A stretch of DNA of 64,000 bases from Paenibacillus sp. FSL W8-0426 (GTDB lineage: Bacteria > Bacillota > Bacilli > Paenibacillales > Paenibacillaceae). Positions 19,217 to 28,233 of the stretch are shown piece after piece. The notes under the pieces are model-generated. The model worked only from the letters and a program-made list of their open reading frames with translations. It was not told the origin of the DNA and did no database searches. The position numbers and the translations under genes are program-made. The stretch is from NCBI RefSeq assembly GCF_037969725.1, contig NZ_CP150203.1:5401001-5465000 (forward strand). Direction: 5' to 3'. Position 1 is the first letter of the stretch; the number at the start of each line of letters is the position of its first letter.

Positions 19217-20200
19217 TCAAAATAACGCCAGGTTCTTCATGGCCTCTTTTACTTTATCTTTATTCAACAGGAAGTATTTTTCTCCCGGCGCATGGAACGT
19301 CGTGGCTGGAGTATCCGGGCCGCACAGCCGCATGATGGGTGCGTCCAAATCGAAAAGCAGTTCTTCGGCAATGATGGCCGATACCTCTGCCCCAATACCT
19401 CCTGTTTTGTTGTCTTCATGAACAATCAGCACCTTTCCCGTTTTCCGGACAGCCTCCAATATCCCTTCTTTATCTAAAGGTTGGAGTGTTCGTAAATCGA
19501 GCACATGTGCAGAAATCCCTTCTTCTTCAAGTTCTTCTGCAGCATGTTCTATAAACATAAGCGGCATGCTGTAACTTATTACAGTTATATCGGTCCCCTC
19601 GCGAAGCACATTGGATTTGCCGATGGGTACCGTATAGTCGTCTTCCGGCACTTCACCCTTCACCAGCATGAAGCATTTCTTGTGCTCGAAGTACAGTACG
19701 GGATCGGGATCTCTGACTGCGGCTTTCAGCAAACCTTTTGCATCGTAAGGTCTATAAGGGGCTACGATTTTAAGGCCCGGGGTTCCGAAAAACACCGATT
19801 CTGCACATTGGGAATGATAGAGTCCACCGAAGACTCCGGCTCCGATGGGAGCACGAATCACAAGCGGACAACTCCAATCATTGTTGGAACGATAGCGGAT
19901 TTTGGCTGCTTCGCTGATAATCTGGTTCGTTGCCGGAAACATGAAATCGGAATACTGCATTTCGGCGATCGGCTTCATTCCATACATGGCAGCACCGATC
20001 GCTACCCCGGCAATCGCCGATTCGGCAAGCGGCGTGTCCAAAACTCGTTCTTCGCCAAACATGTCGATCAGCCCTTTTGTCGTTGTATAGACTCCCCCCT
20101 TGACTCCGACATCTTCGCCCAATACAAAAACGTTCTCATCCCTCGCCAATTCTTCCTGCATCCCAAGGCGGATCGCCGATACATAATTCATGATTGCCAT
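19217..20200 (-). CDS. bkdAB: Branched-chain 2-oxoacid dehydrogenase E1 beta subunit
   Basis: 327 aa. Binds the pyrophosphate half of thiamine diphosphate at the alpha/beta interface. It follows B. subtilis BkdAB closely: FVLGEDVGVKGGV, DTPLAESAIAGVAIGAAMYGM, QIISEAAKIRYRSNN. Oxidative decarboxylation of 2-oxo acids from Val, Leu and Ile feeds branched-chain fatty acid primers. It starts 21 nt after the bkdAA stop. Downstream on the same strand is crcB, not the expected E2 gene. Pyruvate or acetoin as substrate cannot be excluded from sequence alone. Confidence 0.9.
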   Translation of the reverse strand: MAIMNYVSAIRLGMQEELARDENVFVLGEDVGVKGGVYTTTKGLIDMFGEERVLDTPLAESAIAGVAIGAAMYGMKPIAEMQYSDFMFPATNQIISEAAKIRYRSNNDWSCPLVIRAPIGAGVFGGLYHSQCAESVFFGTPGLKIVAPYRPYDAKGLLKAAVRDPDPVLYFEHKKCFMLVKGEVPEDDYTVPIGKSNVLREGTDITVISYSMPLMFIEHAAEELEEEGISAHVLDLRTLQPLDKEGILEAVRKTGKVLIVHEDNKTGGIGAEVSAIIAEELLFDLDAPIMRLCGPDTPATTFHAPGEKYFLLNKDKVKEAMKNLALF

Positions 20201-20221
20201 TGACCCTACTCCCCCTCTAAT

Positions 20222-21232
20222 TCATTCTGCATATACATGGTCCAACGAAGACTCCGGCGTTGGCAACGGGGCCTTATCCGCATAGTTTATCGCATCATCG
20301 ATTTGTTTTTTGAGCTGAGATTGCAGTTCTTCCTCATGAGCGGCACTCCATATTCCGCAATCGATCAAATATTGTTGGTACTTGGGAATTCCGTCCTTAG
20401 CCCGGTTCTCCTCTACTTCGTCCTTCGTCCTGTACAATAAATCATTATCGGCAGTGGAGTGCGGCGAAAGTCGGTATAACATGGCTTCAATGAGCGTTGG
20501 CCCTTCCCCGCGAATCGCTCTCTCCCGAGCTTCCTTTACGGCTTTGTAAACCTCAAATACGTTGTTCCCATCCACTCGTACACCTGCAATCCCATAGCCT
20601 CGCGCACGGTCAACAACCCGTCCACCAAGCTGCTTATGGATCGGCACGGAAATCGCATACTGATTATTCTCACACATCAAAATGACCGGAAGTTTGTGAA
20701 CCCCCGCAAAATTGCAGCCTTCGTGAAAATCTCCTTGATTGCTGGATCCTTCCCCAAAGGTTACAAAACTCACTAACTTCTCATTTTTCATTTTTGCCGC
20801 CAGCGCTATGCCAACGGCATGGGGCACTTGCGTAGTAACCGGACTGGAACCAGTTACGATCCGAAGCTTTTTATATCCAAAGTGGCCAGGCATTTGACGG
20901 CCTCCGCTATTGGGGTCTTCCGCTTTGGCAAATACGGACAGCATCAATTCTTTGATGCTCATGCCTAGCGCTAGGACGAGGCCATAATCGCGATAGTAAG
21001 GGAGGAAGTAATCCGTCGACTTGTTGAGGGCATATGCAGCAGCGACCTGTGCCACTTCTTGTCCAATGCCTGAAACATGAAAATTAATTTTACCTGCGCG
21101 CTGAAGCAGCAAATTGCGTTCATCAAATTTCCGTGCCATTACCATCGTTTTATACATGTCAATAGCCTCTTCATCGGTCAATCCCAGTGAATGATGAAGA
21201 ACACGTTCTCCCGCTATGCCAGTTTCGCTCAT
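20222..21232 (-). CDS. bkdAA: Branched-chain 2-oxoacid dehydrogenase E1 alpha subunit
   Basis: 336 aa thiamine diphosphate enzyme subunit. The ThDP motif is GEGSSNQGDFHEG...N, and the match to BkdAA is strong in DPNSGGRQMPGHFG and RIVTGSSPVTTQVPHAVGIALA. The phosphorylation-loop equivalent is YRLSPHSTADND. GGGGGGC upstream serves as ribosome site. It is the first gene of a two-gene operon with bkdAB; ptb, bcd, buk, lpdV and bkdB, which surround it in B. subtilis, are not in the window. Confidence 0.92.
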   Translation of the reverse strand: MSETGIAGERVLHHSLGLTDEEAIDMYKTMVMARKFDERNLLLQRAGKINFHVSGIGQEVAQVAAAYALNKSTDYFLPYYRDYGLVLALGMSIKELMLSVFAKAEDPNSGGRQMPGHFGYKKLRIVTGSSPVTTQVPHAVGIALAAKMKNEKLVSFVTFGEGSSNQGDFHEGCNFAGVHKLPVILMCENNQYAISVPIHKQLGGRVVDRARGYGIAGVRVDGNNVFEVYKAVKEARERAIRGEGPTLIEAMLYRLSPHSTADNDLLYRTKDEVEENRAKDGIPKYQQYLIDCGIWSAAHEEELQSQLKKQIDDAINYADKAPLPTPESSLDHVYAE

Positions 21233-21281
21233 GAAAGTGCCCCCCTAAAGTCGGATTCAAGTTCTATTACATCAATTTACT

Positions 21282-21310
21282 ATATTACTATCTCAATTCA
21301 ATCAAATCAA
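21282..21310 (-). promoter_or_regulatory. Candidate sigma-A promoter of bkdAA-bkdAB
   Basis: TTGATT at 21305-21310, 17-nt spacer, TAATAT at 21282-21287 on the minus strand, 50 nt before the start. The sigma-54 type -24/-12 site known from the B. subtilis bkd operon was not seen. Confidence 0.5.
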
Positions 21311-21483
21311 TAATTTGGAATTACAAGAATACTCTAACTATTTTGGGGTCAGATCAAGCCTGCTGTTAAAAATCCTCTAACCTGATCAGCGAATCATCAT
21401 TATACTTCGAAACCGACGATGTTAATCCACAGCTCTTTCTAGCTTATTATGCAACTATGAAATAAAGCAGCACGAGCTTTGCA

Positions 21484-21526
21484 GAAAAAGAAAAAAGCCG
21501 CCTTCAGAGAATACTGAAAGCAGCTT
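21484..21526 (-). terminator. Terminator of rarA
   Basis: Interrupted stem AAGC..CTTCAG...CTGAAAG..GCTT followed on the minus strand by a long T-rich run (complement of 21484-21496), about 75 nt after the rarA stop. The rest of the 365-nt gap between bkdAA and rarA is AT-rich and shows no gene. Confidence 0.7.
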
Positions 21527-21597
21527 ATCGTGCACAAACCACATATTACATTCTACTCATTCCTTAAGGTAACCAGACACGTAGACATTCATATCCG

Positions 21598-22905
21598 TTA
21601 CCCTCTCCGACGCTGCTGGTTGAGGCGAATCTTGGATTCGTTCCCCTGCTCGGTCGCCTCATAGAAAATGCGTCGCGACAGCTGTTTCGGCAAATACTCC
21701 TGCTTCACGTAATGTCCCGGATAGTTGTGTGGGTATAGATACCCTTCGTGCCCAAGCTTGGCCGCTCCCGCGTAATGGGTATCACGAAGATGCAGCGGCA
21801 CCTCCGCCGACTTCACTTCCTCGATCGCTTCCATCGCTTTGGAAATGGCCGTATACACGGCATTCGATTTCGGACTTTCCACCGCAAACAGGATCGCCTG
21901 CGCAATGTTGAGTTTGGCCTCCGGCCAGCCGTTGTTGCGATACGCGTCCAGCGCGCCGATGGCCTGCGTCATGGCCTGCGGATTGGCAAGGCCGATATCC
22001 TCGCTGCTCGCCGCGATCAAACGGCGAATAAACACCATCGGGTCCATGCCCAGCTTTTCCACCGCGTACAGAAACCAGAACAGGGCGGCATCGCTGGAAC
22101 CGCGAATGCTTTTGTGAAACGCCGACAACACGTCGTATTGCGTCGACTCGTCCGCGCGCACGATGGGACGGCGAATGGATTCTTCCGCAACCGCGAGCGT
22201 AATATGGATGGAACCGTCCGTTTCCGGCGGCGTGGTCAGTGCGGCCAGTTCCAGGGCATTCAGCGCGCGCCGAATGTCCCCGTTGGCCATCGTCGCGATA
22301 TGCGATAGCGCCTCTTCGTCCGCCTTCAGCTCCATGAAACCGAGGCCCTTGTCCGCATCTTGCAGGGCACGACGCATGGCAATCAGCGAGTGCTCCTTGT
22401 TCAGCGGCTCCAGTTGAAACAGCGTTGAGCGGCTCATCAAGGCCCCGTTCACGTAATGAAACGGATTCTCCGTCGTCGCCCCGATAAAAATAATGGTGCC
22501 CTGTTCCACCGCAGGCAGCAGCGCATCCTGCCGCGAGCTGTTGAAGCGGTGCACCTCGTCCAGAAACAGAATCGTTTTGGTGCCGTACAGCTGCTTGTTC
22601 GTCTGGGCTTGCTCGATCACTTCACGTACGTCCTTCACGGACGCATCCACCGCGTTCAGCCGAACGAAATTGCCCTGCGTGTGCTTGGATATGATATGCG
22701 CCAACGTGGTTTTGCCGCATCCTGGAGGACCATACAGCAGTATGGATGAAATCTGGTCGGCCTCGATGGCGCGGCGAAGCAGCTTGCCCGGCCCGATGAT
22801 ATGCTCTTGCCCGATATATTCTTCAAGCTTCTCCGGACGCATCCGATCGGCTAGCAGTCTCGCCTTCGGCTCCGCATCCTGTTGAAACGAAAACAAATCC
22901 ATCAT
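21598..22905 (-). CDS. rarA: Replication-associated recombination protein A (MgsA/YrvN)
   Basis: 435 aa AAA+ ATPase of the clamp-loader-like group acting at stalled forks. Walker A is LLYGPPGCGKTTLAH, Walker B TILFLDEVHRFN, sensor 1 FIGATTENP; the C-terminal tetramerisation region contains HYVKQEYLP. The N-terminal contact loop LADRMRPEKLEEYIGQEH is typical. B. subtilis yrvN is next to cymR; here the bkd, crcB and mnmA genes are between. Monocistronic, with its own terminator. Confidence 0.95.
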   Translation of the reverse strand: MMDLFSFQQDAEPKARLLADRMRPEKLEEYIGQEHIIGPGKLLRRAIEADQISSILLYGPPGCGKTTLAHIISKHTQGNFVRLNAVDASVKDVREVIEQAQTNKQLYGTKTILFLDEVHRFNSSRQDALLPAVEQGTIIFIGATTENPFHYVNGALMSRSTLFQLEPLNKEHSLIAMRRALQDADKGLGFMELKADEEALSHIATMANGDIRRALNALELAALTTPPETDGSIHITLAVAEESIRRPIVRADESTQYDVLSAFHKSIRGSSDAALFWFLYAVEKLGMDPMVFIRRLIAASSEDIGLANPQAMTQAIGALDAYRNNGWPEAKLNIAQAILFAVESPKSNAVYTAISKAMEAIEEVKSAEVPLHLRDTHYAGAAKLGHEGYLYPHNYPGHYVKQEYLPKQLSRRIFYEATEQGNESKIRLNQQRRRG

Positions 22906-22916
22906 TATTCACTTCC

Positions 22917-23801
22917 TTAACTGATTGGCCTGCTCTCTATCATACCATATTCCTGCGCGATCAAATCGATAAACGCCCGCATGGCGCTGCTGATGAACGC
23001 ATCCTTGCGCGTAATGAAATACGTCGTCATATGATCCTTTCCTGCAGGGAGCGAATGCTTGCGAAGCATGCCGCCGGCAATCTGCTGCCGCACGACAATC
23101 TCGGGCAGGAGGGAAATCCCCATACCTGAAGCCACTCCGCTAATAATGGCCTCCAACGTGCCGAACTCCATGATCGCTGGGCGGTGAACACCACTTTCCC
23201 TCAGCCAGTTTTCCAATATTTCGCGATAGGAGCACCCGCGGCTATAGACCAGAATCGGCTTGGCGTACAACTCTTCCTGATCGGCATTCATGCCGGACGA
23301 TACGATAAACACTCGCTCGTTAAATACCGGAATCGCGCGCAAATCGGGATGATCGCAAGCACAGCCGATGAACGCCCCCTCCAGTTCGTAGCCAACGACC
23401 TGATCGATCAATACCTGAGAGTTGCCGGTCGTCAGAGACAACGATACTTGCGGATGGCTCTTGTAATACAGCGAAAAAAGCTCGGGTAAACGCACCGCAG
23501 CCGCAGTCTGCGTCGAACCGATGCGCAGCGGTCCGGACGGCGTCCCGGTGGCTTGAAGCGCCTTCGTTGCTTCTTCAAGCAACCCTACGACTTTGTCCGC
23601 GTAAGTCAATAGAAGCTCCCCGGCCGGAGACAGCGTCATGCCCCGGTTATGCCGAATAAAGAGAGACGTTCCCAATTCGTTCTCCAAATGCCGGATTCTT
23701 GCGGTCACATTGGACTGAACATACCCTAACCTTGCCGCTGCCCTGGTCACGTTTCCCTCCTGTGCAACGCATTGAAATATGCGCAAATCTCCGCTTTCCA
23801 T
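22917..23801 (-). CDS. LysR family transcriptional regulator
   Basis: 294 aa. N-terminal winged helix-turn-helix (LRIFQCVAQEGNVTRAAARLGYVQSNVTARIRHLENELGTSLF) and a two-lobed effector domain, typical of LysR regulators. The frame stays open to 24386, but the ATG at 23801 has GGGGAGG 5 nt upstream and begins at the family's usual N-terminus. It is divergent from the SDR/EamA pair, 171 nt apart, so it probably controls these two genes. The effector is unknown. Confidence 0.92.
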   Translation of the reverse strand: MESGDLRIFQCVAQEGNVTRAAARLGYVQSNVTARIRHLENELGTSLFIRHNRGMTLSPAGELLLTYADKVVGLLEEATKALQATGTPSGPLRIGSTQTAAAVRLPELFSLYYKSHPQVSLSLTTGNSQVLIDQVVGYELEGAFIGCACDHPDLRAIPVFNERVFIVSSGMNADQEELYAKPILVYSRGCSYREILENWLRESGVHRPAIMEFGTLEAIISGVASGMGISLLPEIVVRQQIAGGMLRKHSLPAGKDHMTTYFITRKDAFISSAMRAFIDLIAQEYGMIESRPIS

Positions 23802-23972
23802 GGCAACCTCCCCTTCCGATACTACCTTGATCCCGTTTTTGATATCACTCAAAATGATTTCTGGTTCATTAACAATCATTATACAGCATGCTCGCTCGGC
23901 GCTACAATCAGTGTAACAGGCAAGCCGGTTTGCTAACATCACTGAATCCAATTCATCAAGAGGAGTGTAACC

Positions 23973-24716
23973 ATGAAAATATCCGAACAAACCGTAGCGA
24001 TCGTAACTGGCGGCGGCACAGGAATCGGCAGAGCCGCCAGCGTGCTGCTGTCCCGGCACGGGGCAACCGTAGCAGTCAATTATTCGCGTTCCCGGCTGGA
24101 AGCCGAGGCGACCGTGCAGCAGATACGGGACACCGGCGGACGCGCTTTTGCCGTGCAAGCCGACATCGCCGATGATCAGGCAGTACGTCAGATGGTTGCC
24201 GGCATTGAGCATGAACATGGCCCCATAACGGCACTGGTTAACAATGCGGGCATCACGAGACATATTCCGCTGCAAGATCTGGATGCCGTCGACGATGACG
24301 CATGGGACACGCTTTATAACGTCAATGTCAAAGGCATGTTTTATTGCGCAAGGGCTGTCTCCAAAGGCATGCAGCGGGCCGGACATGGCGCGATCGTCAA
24401 CCTTGGCAGCATTGCCGGCATGACCGGATCAGGCTCCTCCGTCCCTTACGCGGCATCCAAAGCCGCCGTGCATGGGTTGACCCGCTCTCTTGCCCATGCA
24501 CTGTCTCCCCACATCCGGGTTAACGCCATCGTTCCTGGAGCGGTTTCCACGCGTTGGTGGGCAGGCAACGAGGCACGTATGGAACAGTTGGGCGGACAAC
24601 TGTTATTGCAGCGCATATCCTCTCCTGAGGATATTGCCCATATGATCGTTGCCGCGCTGGAGCAGCCGTCCATGACCGGACAGCTCATCACGGTCGACGC
24701 GGGTCAAACGTTATGA
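23973..24716 (+). CDS. Short-chain dehydrogenase/reductase (FabG-like)
   Basis: 247 aa NAD(P)-dependent oxidoreductase with the Rossmann motif VTGGGTGIGRA, the NNAG motif, catalytic Ser in NLGSIAG and YAASK. The C-terminus (ITVDAGQTL) is typical of 3-oxoacyl-ACP reductase-like members. The real substrate is unknown; the genomic place, a LysR-controlled pair with a metabolite transporter, suggests a catabolic or detoxification role rather than fatty acid synthesis. The ribosome site GGAGTG precedes the ATG. Confidence 0.9.
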   Translation: MKISEQTVAIVTGGGTGIGRAASVLLSRHGATVAVNYSRSRLEAEATVQQIRDTGGRAFAVQADIADDQAVRQMVAGIEHEHGPITALVNNAGITRHIPLQDLDAVDDDAWDTLYNVNVKGMFYCARAVSKGMQRAGHGAIVNLGSIAGMTGSGSSVPYAASKAAVHGLTRSLAHALSPHIRVNAIVPGAVSTRWWAGNEARMEQLGGQLLLQRISSPEDIAHMIVAALEQPSMTGQLITVDAGQTL

Positions 24717-25666
24717 GCATTGGTGAACAAGTTAAAGGAAATGTTAACGATCGAGCCAAAGGAATAAAACCATTAAAGTACGTTGTTTTGATTTTGCTCA
24801 CAACGCTGATTATGGGCACGTCGTTCCCCGTCGGCAAAATCGGCATGGCGTACGCCCCTCCTTTTCTGCTGATGGGACTTCGTTATGTGATGGCAGGCGC
24901 TTTGCTGGCGTGGATCGTCAGAAAGCGACCATTACCAAAAGGCTGGAAGCAGTGGATGCAAACATCCATTATCGGCTTGTTTCAATCCGCAGGGGTCATG
25001 GGCTGTGCCTATTACAGCATGAACTGGCTCACTTCGGGGGAATCCGCGATCATCACGTTTACGAGCCCGCTGCTGTTCATTCTGTTTAGCACATTGCTGG
25101 ATGGCGTATCATACCGGCTCAGTCAGTGGAGCGGCGTACTCCTTGGCATCGCGGGTGTTGCCATCGGTTTTGGCTTTCAACTCAGCTTTAGCCCGGGAAC
25201 GCTGATCGGATTGGCGGGAGCCGTCTTTTTCGCCATTTCCACCATACTGGTCAAACGTTGGGGAAGCGAACAGAATACCTACGTACTCACTTCCTATCAA
25301 ATGCTTGCGGGCGGTATCGTCTTACTGATGCTGAGCGCATTTACCGAGCAACCCGCGTTTGCGCTAAACGCAACCTCGATTATAGTACTGATATGGCTGG
25401 TGCTGGCCTGCTCGATGGTGCAGTTTTCGCTCTGGTTCTATTTGCTGCACAATAGCGACCCTGCACGCACCAGCTCGTTTCTGTTCCTCGCGCCGTTATT
25501 CGGTGTTGCTTGCAGCTGGGTCCTGCTTGGAGAACGGGTGCAATGGGTTATGGGCGTTGGAGCCGCTTGCGTCTGCATCGGCATTTATTTGGTTAACCGC
25601 AAAGGAAGCGCTTCTGACAAGAAGATCCCATCGAAATTCATCTCGCCTCGGCCATCCAAAGGATAG
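24713..25666 (+). CDS. EamA/DMT family transporter
   Basis: 317 aa with ten predicted membrane helices in two EamA repeats; the first repeat begins VVLILLTTLIMGTSFPVGKIGMAY. Drug/metabolite transporters of this type usually export amino acids or other small molecules. It overlaps the SDR gene by ATGA and is thus translationally coupled to it. Ends in a basic tail. No convincing plus-strand terminator follows. Confidence 0.9.
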   Translation: MSIGEQVKGNVNDRAKGIKPLKYVVLILLTTLIMGTSFPVGKIGMAYAPPFLLMGLRYVMAGALLAWIVRKRPLPKGWKQWMQTSIIGLFQSAGVMGCAYYSMNWLTSGESAIITFTSPLLFILFSTLLDGVSYRLSQWSGVLLGIAGVAIGFGFQLSFSPGTLIGLAGAVFFAISTILVKRWGSEQNTYVLTSYQMLAGGIVLLMLSAFTEQPAFALNATSIIVLIWLVLACSMVQFSLWFYLLHNSDPARTSSFLFLAPLFGVACSWVLLGERVQWVMGVGAACVCIGIYLVNRKGSASDKKIPSKFISPRPSKG

Positions 25667-25759
25667 AAAAGAGAAAACACGGAATGTCGACCTCGTATTC
25701 ATTTGCAAGCCAAAAACAACCTGTTCCGTGTAGTACATCACCCTTGCCATAAACATACA

Positions 25760-25790
25760 GAAAAAGCATGGCGCCCCCGGCACCATGCTT
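25760..25790 (-). terminator. Terminator of the helD gene
   Basis: Stem GCATGG..GC with GC..CCATGC (one G-U pair), followed on the minus strand by CTTTTTC. It lies 20 nt after the helD stop. Confidence 0.75.
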
Positions 25791-25807
25791 TACTATTTAT
25801 CTTATCG

Positions 25808-27991
25808 TTATATCGAATCGTCAGGCCACCCTTGTACGCTGACCACATCACCTTCCGGATTTTGCGTTGCCGCAGCATATTCGGGCAGCGCTCCGTCATG
25901 GAACAGCCACAGTTCATGCAGCGCCCGCGTGCAGCCGACGTATAACAGCTTGGCGTCACCCGCATTTGGCAAGTAGTGCGCTCCGTCCACGTCGGCCACG
26001 ATGGCCGCATCGAACTCCAACCCTTTGGAAAGATAGACCGGCAGAACCGAATGGCCGCCAGCATACTGCTTTTCGCCCCCGTCGATGAGGTTAAGCTCCC
26101 ATCCTGCCTGCTCCAGCTCGCGATGCAGTTCAATCGCTTCATGCAGCGTCCGAGTCAGAATCGAAACCGTGCGGTAGTCTTTGCTTGTGAGCCATTTCAA
26201 TGCACGTTCCAAACTCGCGGTCCTTCCCGTCTGTTCGTACGGTAACACACGCACCGGGTCACCGCTCCGGAAGACCGGGATGGCCGTAATACCACTTCGA
26301 ACCCCCTGCTCGAGAATCGTGTTTGCATAGTCAATGATCTCCATCGTCGAGCGATAACTTCGAGTCAGGGCGAAATAGGCATTATGTTCCTCGGCAAACA
26401 GCGAGCTCATCTCATTCCAAGCATGGACGCCGCGGTATTCGTGAATCCCTTGGGAGAGGTCACCCAAAATGGTAAACGAATGTCCTTTGACGTACAAATC
26501 CAGCAAGGCCACATGGAACGGGGAGAAATCCTGCGCTTCGTCGATGACCACATGATCGAACCGCGCAGCGCCGTCAATATCGTGAACTAATGTGTGGATA
26601 TACACGAGCGCGGGCAGGTCCTCTTCGCGAATCACGTTTTGTTTCAGGTCGGCCGCCGTCTGTTTAAGCACGTTCTTCGGAATGCGCGCCATGATCCCTT
26701 CTGGCACGGTTCCGCCTTTGGATGCCTTGAACAGCTGTTTGTACAGCGTCAGCGGTTCATACTCCGCCCACTTTTTGGCATATGCCTTCTCGCGGGTGGC
26801 CGCCTTCTTTTTGCGCTCCTTACGCAGTGATTCGGAGGAGGTTTTCTTGAGTTCCATTTCGATCCAGCGATGAATCCGCGCCATCACCCGTTCCTTGCGT
26901 TTAGCCAGCGGGTAATGCTTGTATTCGTCGCTGAACCAGCCATCGATTTCCTTTTTCGCGAGCACGGCTCCGTCCCACGGACTGAAATCCAGATCCGGTA
27001 CCGCACTGGCCTCCATGCCGGTCAGCCACTCGCGCAGTAGCTCCATGAAACGGATCGAACCCTTGTACCTCCCAGGCACGTCATCGTTCAGCTCCGGCTT
27101 GGCATCCGGCGTTTCGAACCACGCCTGCAAGGTTTCCTGCGAGTCTGCCAGCGGCAGCTCCAGTCCCAGCAGGTTCACCGCCCAATCCGGGAACGTGCTT
27201 TGCTGGATATCGCCCACGCCCAATTCTGGCAGGACGTCCGAGATATAATCGAGAAACATATGGTTGGGCGCAAAAATGACCATTTTTTCTGCCGATACCT
27301 GCTCCTTATACTGATACAGCAAAAAGGCGAGCCTATGCAGGGCCACGGTCGTTTTTCCCGAGCCTGCCACGCCCTGGATGATCAATGCGGTGTTTTTGGC
27401 GGCGCGAATGATCTGGTCCTGCTCCGCCTGGATGGTCGATACGATATCCCGGAGCTTGTTGTCCTTGTTTTCGCCGAGCCGATATACCAAAAATTCATCC
27501 GAAACCGCCGGCTGATCGCCTTCGCGGTTATATGTATCCGCCACCCGTTCCAAAATGCGCTGGCGAATAACTACGTTCCGTTTCAGGTAAACGAGCCCTT
27601 CGACAAGCCCTTCCGGCGCTTCATACGTCGCCATGGCTTCTCCGCCGGTAAACGAGTAAAACAGGCTGGCAACGGGTGCGCGCCAATCGATCACGAGCGG
27701 ATGCTCACCCACCTCTTCGCGGTCCACCCCGATTTTGCCGATATACAGCGGCTTTCGTTCATCGCTGCCCTGTTCTTCAAAATCAAGACGCCCGAAATAG
27801 GGTTGCTGCGCGCTCTTGGCCAAATTGCTGCGGCGTTCCTCACGTCCCGCCTCCAGCACTTGCTCCGTGAAATCGTGGCCGGTATAGACCGGAATGTTTC
27901 TCAACCGTTCCAACTGGCGGTCCACTTCTTCCATCGTTCGCTTCAACCTGTTTTCTTCTTCTTGATAGGCACTTTGAAAGCTTTCTGACAT
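25808..27991 (-). CDS. helD: HelD family helicase-like RNA polymerase recycling factor
   Basis: 727 aa superfamily 1 ATPase. The N-terminus is the HelD-type coiled coil (residues about 1-60) that enters the RNA polymerase secondary channel. Walker A is GVAGSGKTTVALHR, Walker B DHVVIDEAQDFSPF and the later motif LTRSYRSTMEI. HelD displaces nucleic acid from stalled RNA polymerase. AGGAGG is 8 nt before the ATG. Length is slightly below B. subtilis HelD (774 aa). A related UvrD-like DNA helicase is the alternative, but the N-terminal domain and the PYFGRLDF segment favour HelD. Confidence 0.88.
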   Translation of the reverse strand: MSESFQSAYQEEENRLKRTMEEVDRQLERLRNIPVYTGHDFTEQVLEAGREERRSNLAKSAQQPYFGRLDFEEQGSDERKPLYIGKIGVDREEVGEHPLVIDWRAPVASLFYSFTGGEAMATYEAPEGLVEGLVYLKRNVVIRQRILERVADTYNREGDQPAVSDEFLVYRLGENKDNKLRDIVSTIQAEQDQIIRAAKNTALIIQGVAGSGKTTVALHRLAFLLYQYKEQVSAEKMVIFAPNHMFLDYISDVLPELGVGDIQQSTFPDWAVNLLGLELPLADSQETLQAWFETPDAKPELNDDVPGRYKGSIRFMELLREWLTGMEASAVPDLDFSPWDGAVLAKKEIDGWFSDEYKHYPLAKRKERVMARIHRWIEMELKKTSSESLRKERKKKAATREKAYAKKWAEYEPLTLYKQLFKASKGGTVPEGIMARIPKNVLKQTAADLKQNVIREEDLPALVYIHTLVHDIDGAARFDHVVIDEAQDFSPFHVALLDLYVKGHSFTILGDLSQGIHEYRGVHAWNEMSSLFAEEHNAYFALTRSYRSTMEIIDYANTILEQGVRSGITAIPVFRSGDPVRVLPYEQTGRTASLERALKWLTSKDYRTVSILTRTLHEAIELHRELEQAGWELNLIDGGEKQYAGGHSVLPVYLSKGLEFDAAIVADVDGAHYLPNAGDAKLLYVGCTRALHELWLFHDGALPEYAAATQNPEGDVVSVQGWPDDSI

Positions 27992-28233
27992 GTTTCAGTT
28001 ACCTCCTAAGAATATGTTATTTTGCATAGCCGTTTACGGACGACACAAAAGGATATTTACTATATCACATTGACAGCGCGAAAGCTATATATCCTTGCGA
28101 TTTAAAGGAAGCCGGCAATCTAAAAGCACGCCTCAATTTCTGTCCATAAGAGGAATTTGACGCAAAAAAATACGACACCCTCTTCAAGCCTTGACAGGCA
28201 TGATTCGGGCACCGCATGAATCCCCAATATACT

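Noticed and set aside
23802..24386. N-terminal extension of the LysR frame
   Set aside because: It would run across the SDR gene; the ATG at 23801 with a strong ribosome site gives the family's normal N-terminus.
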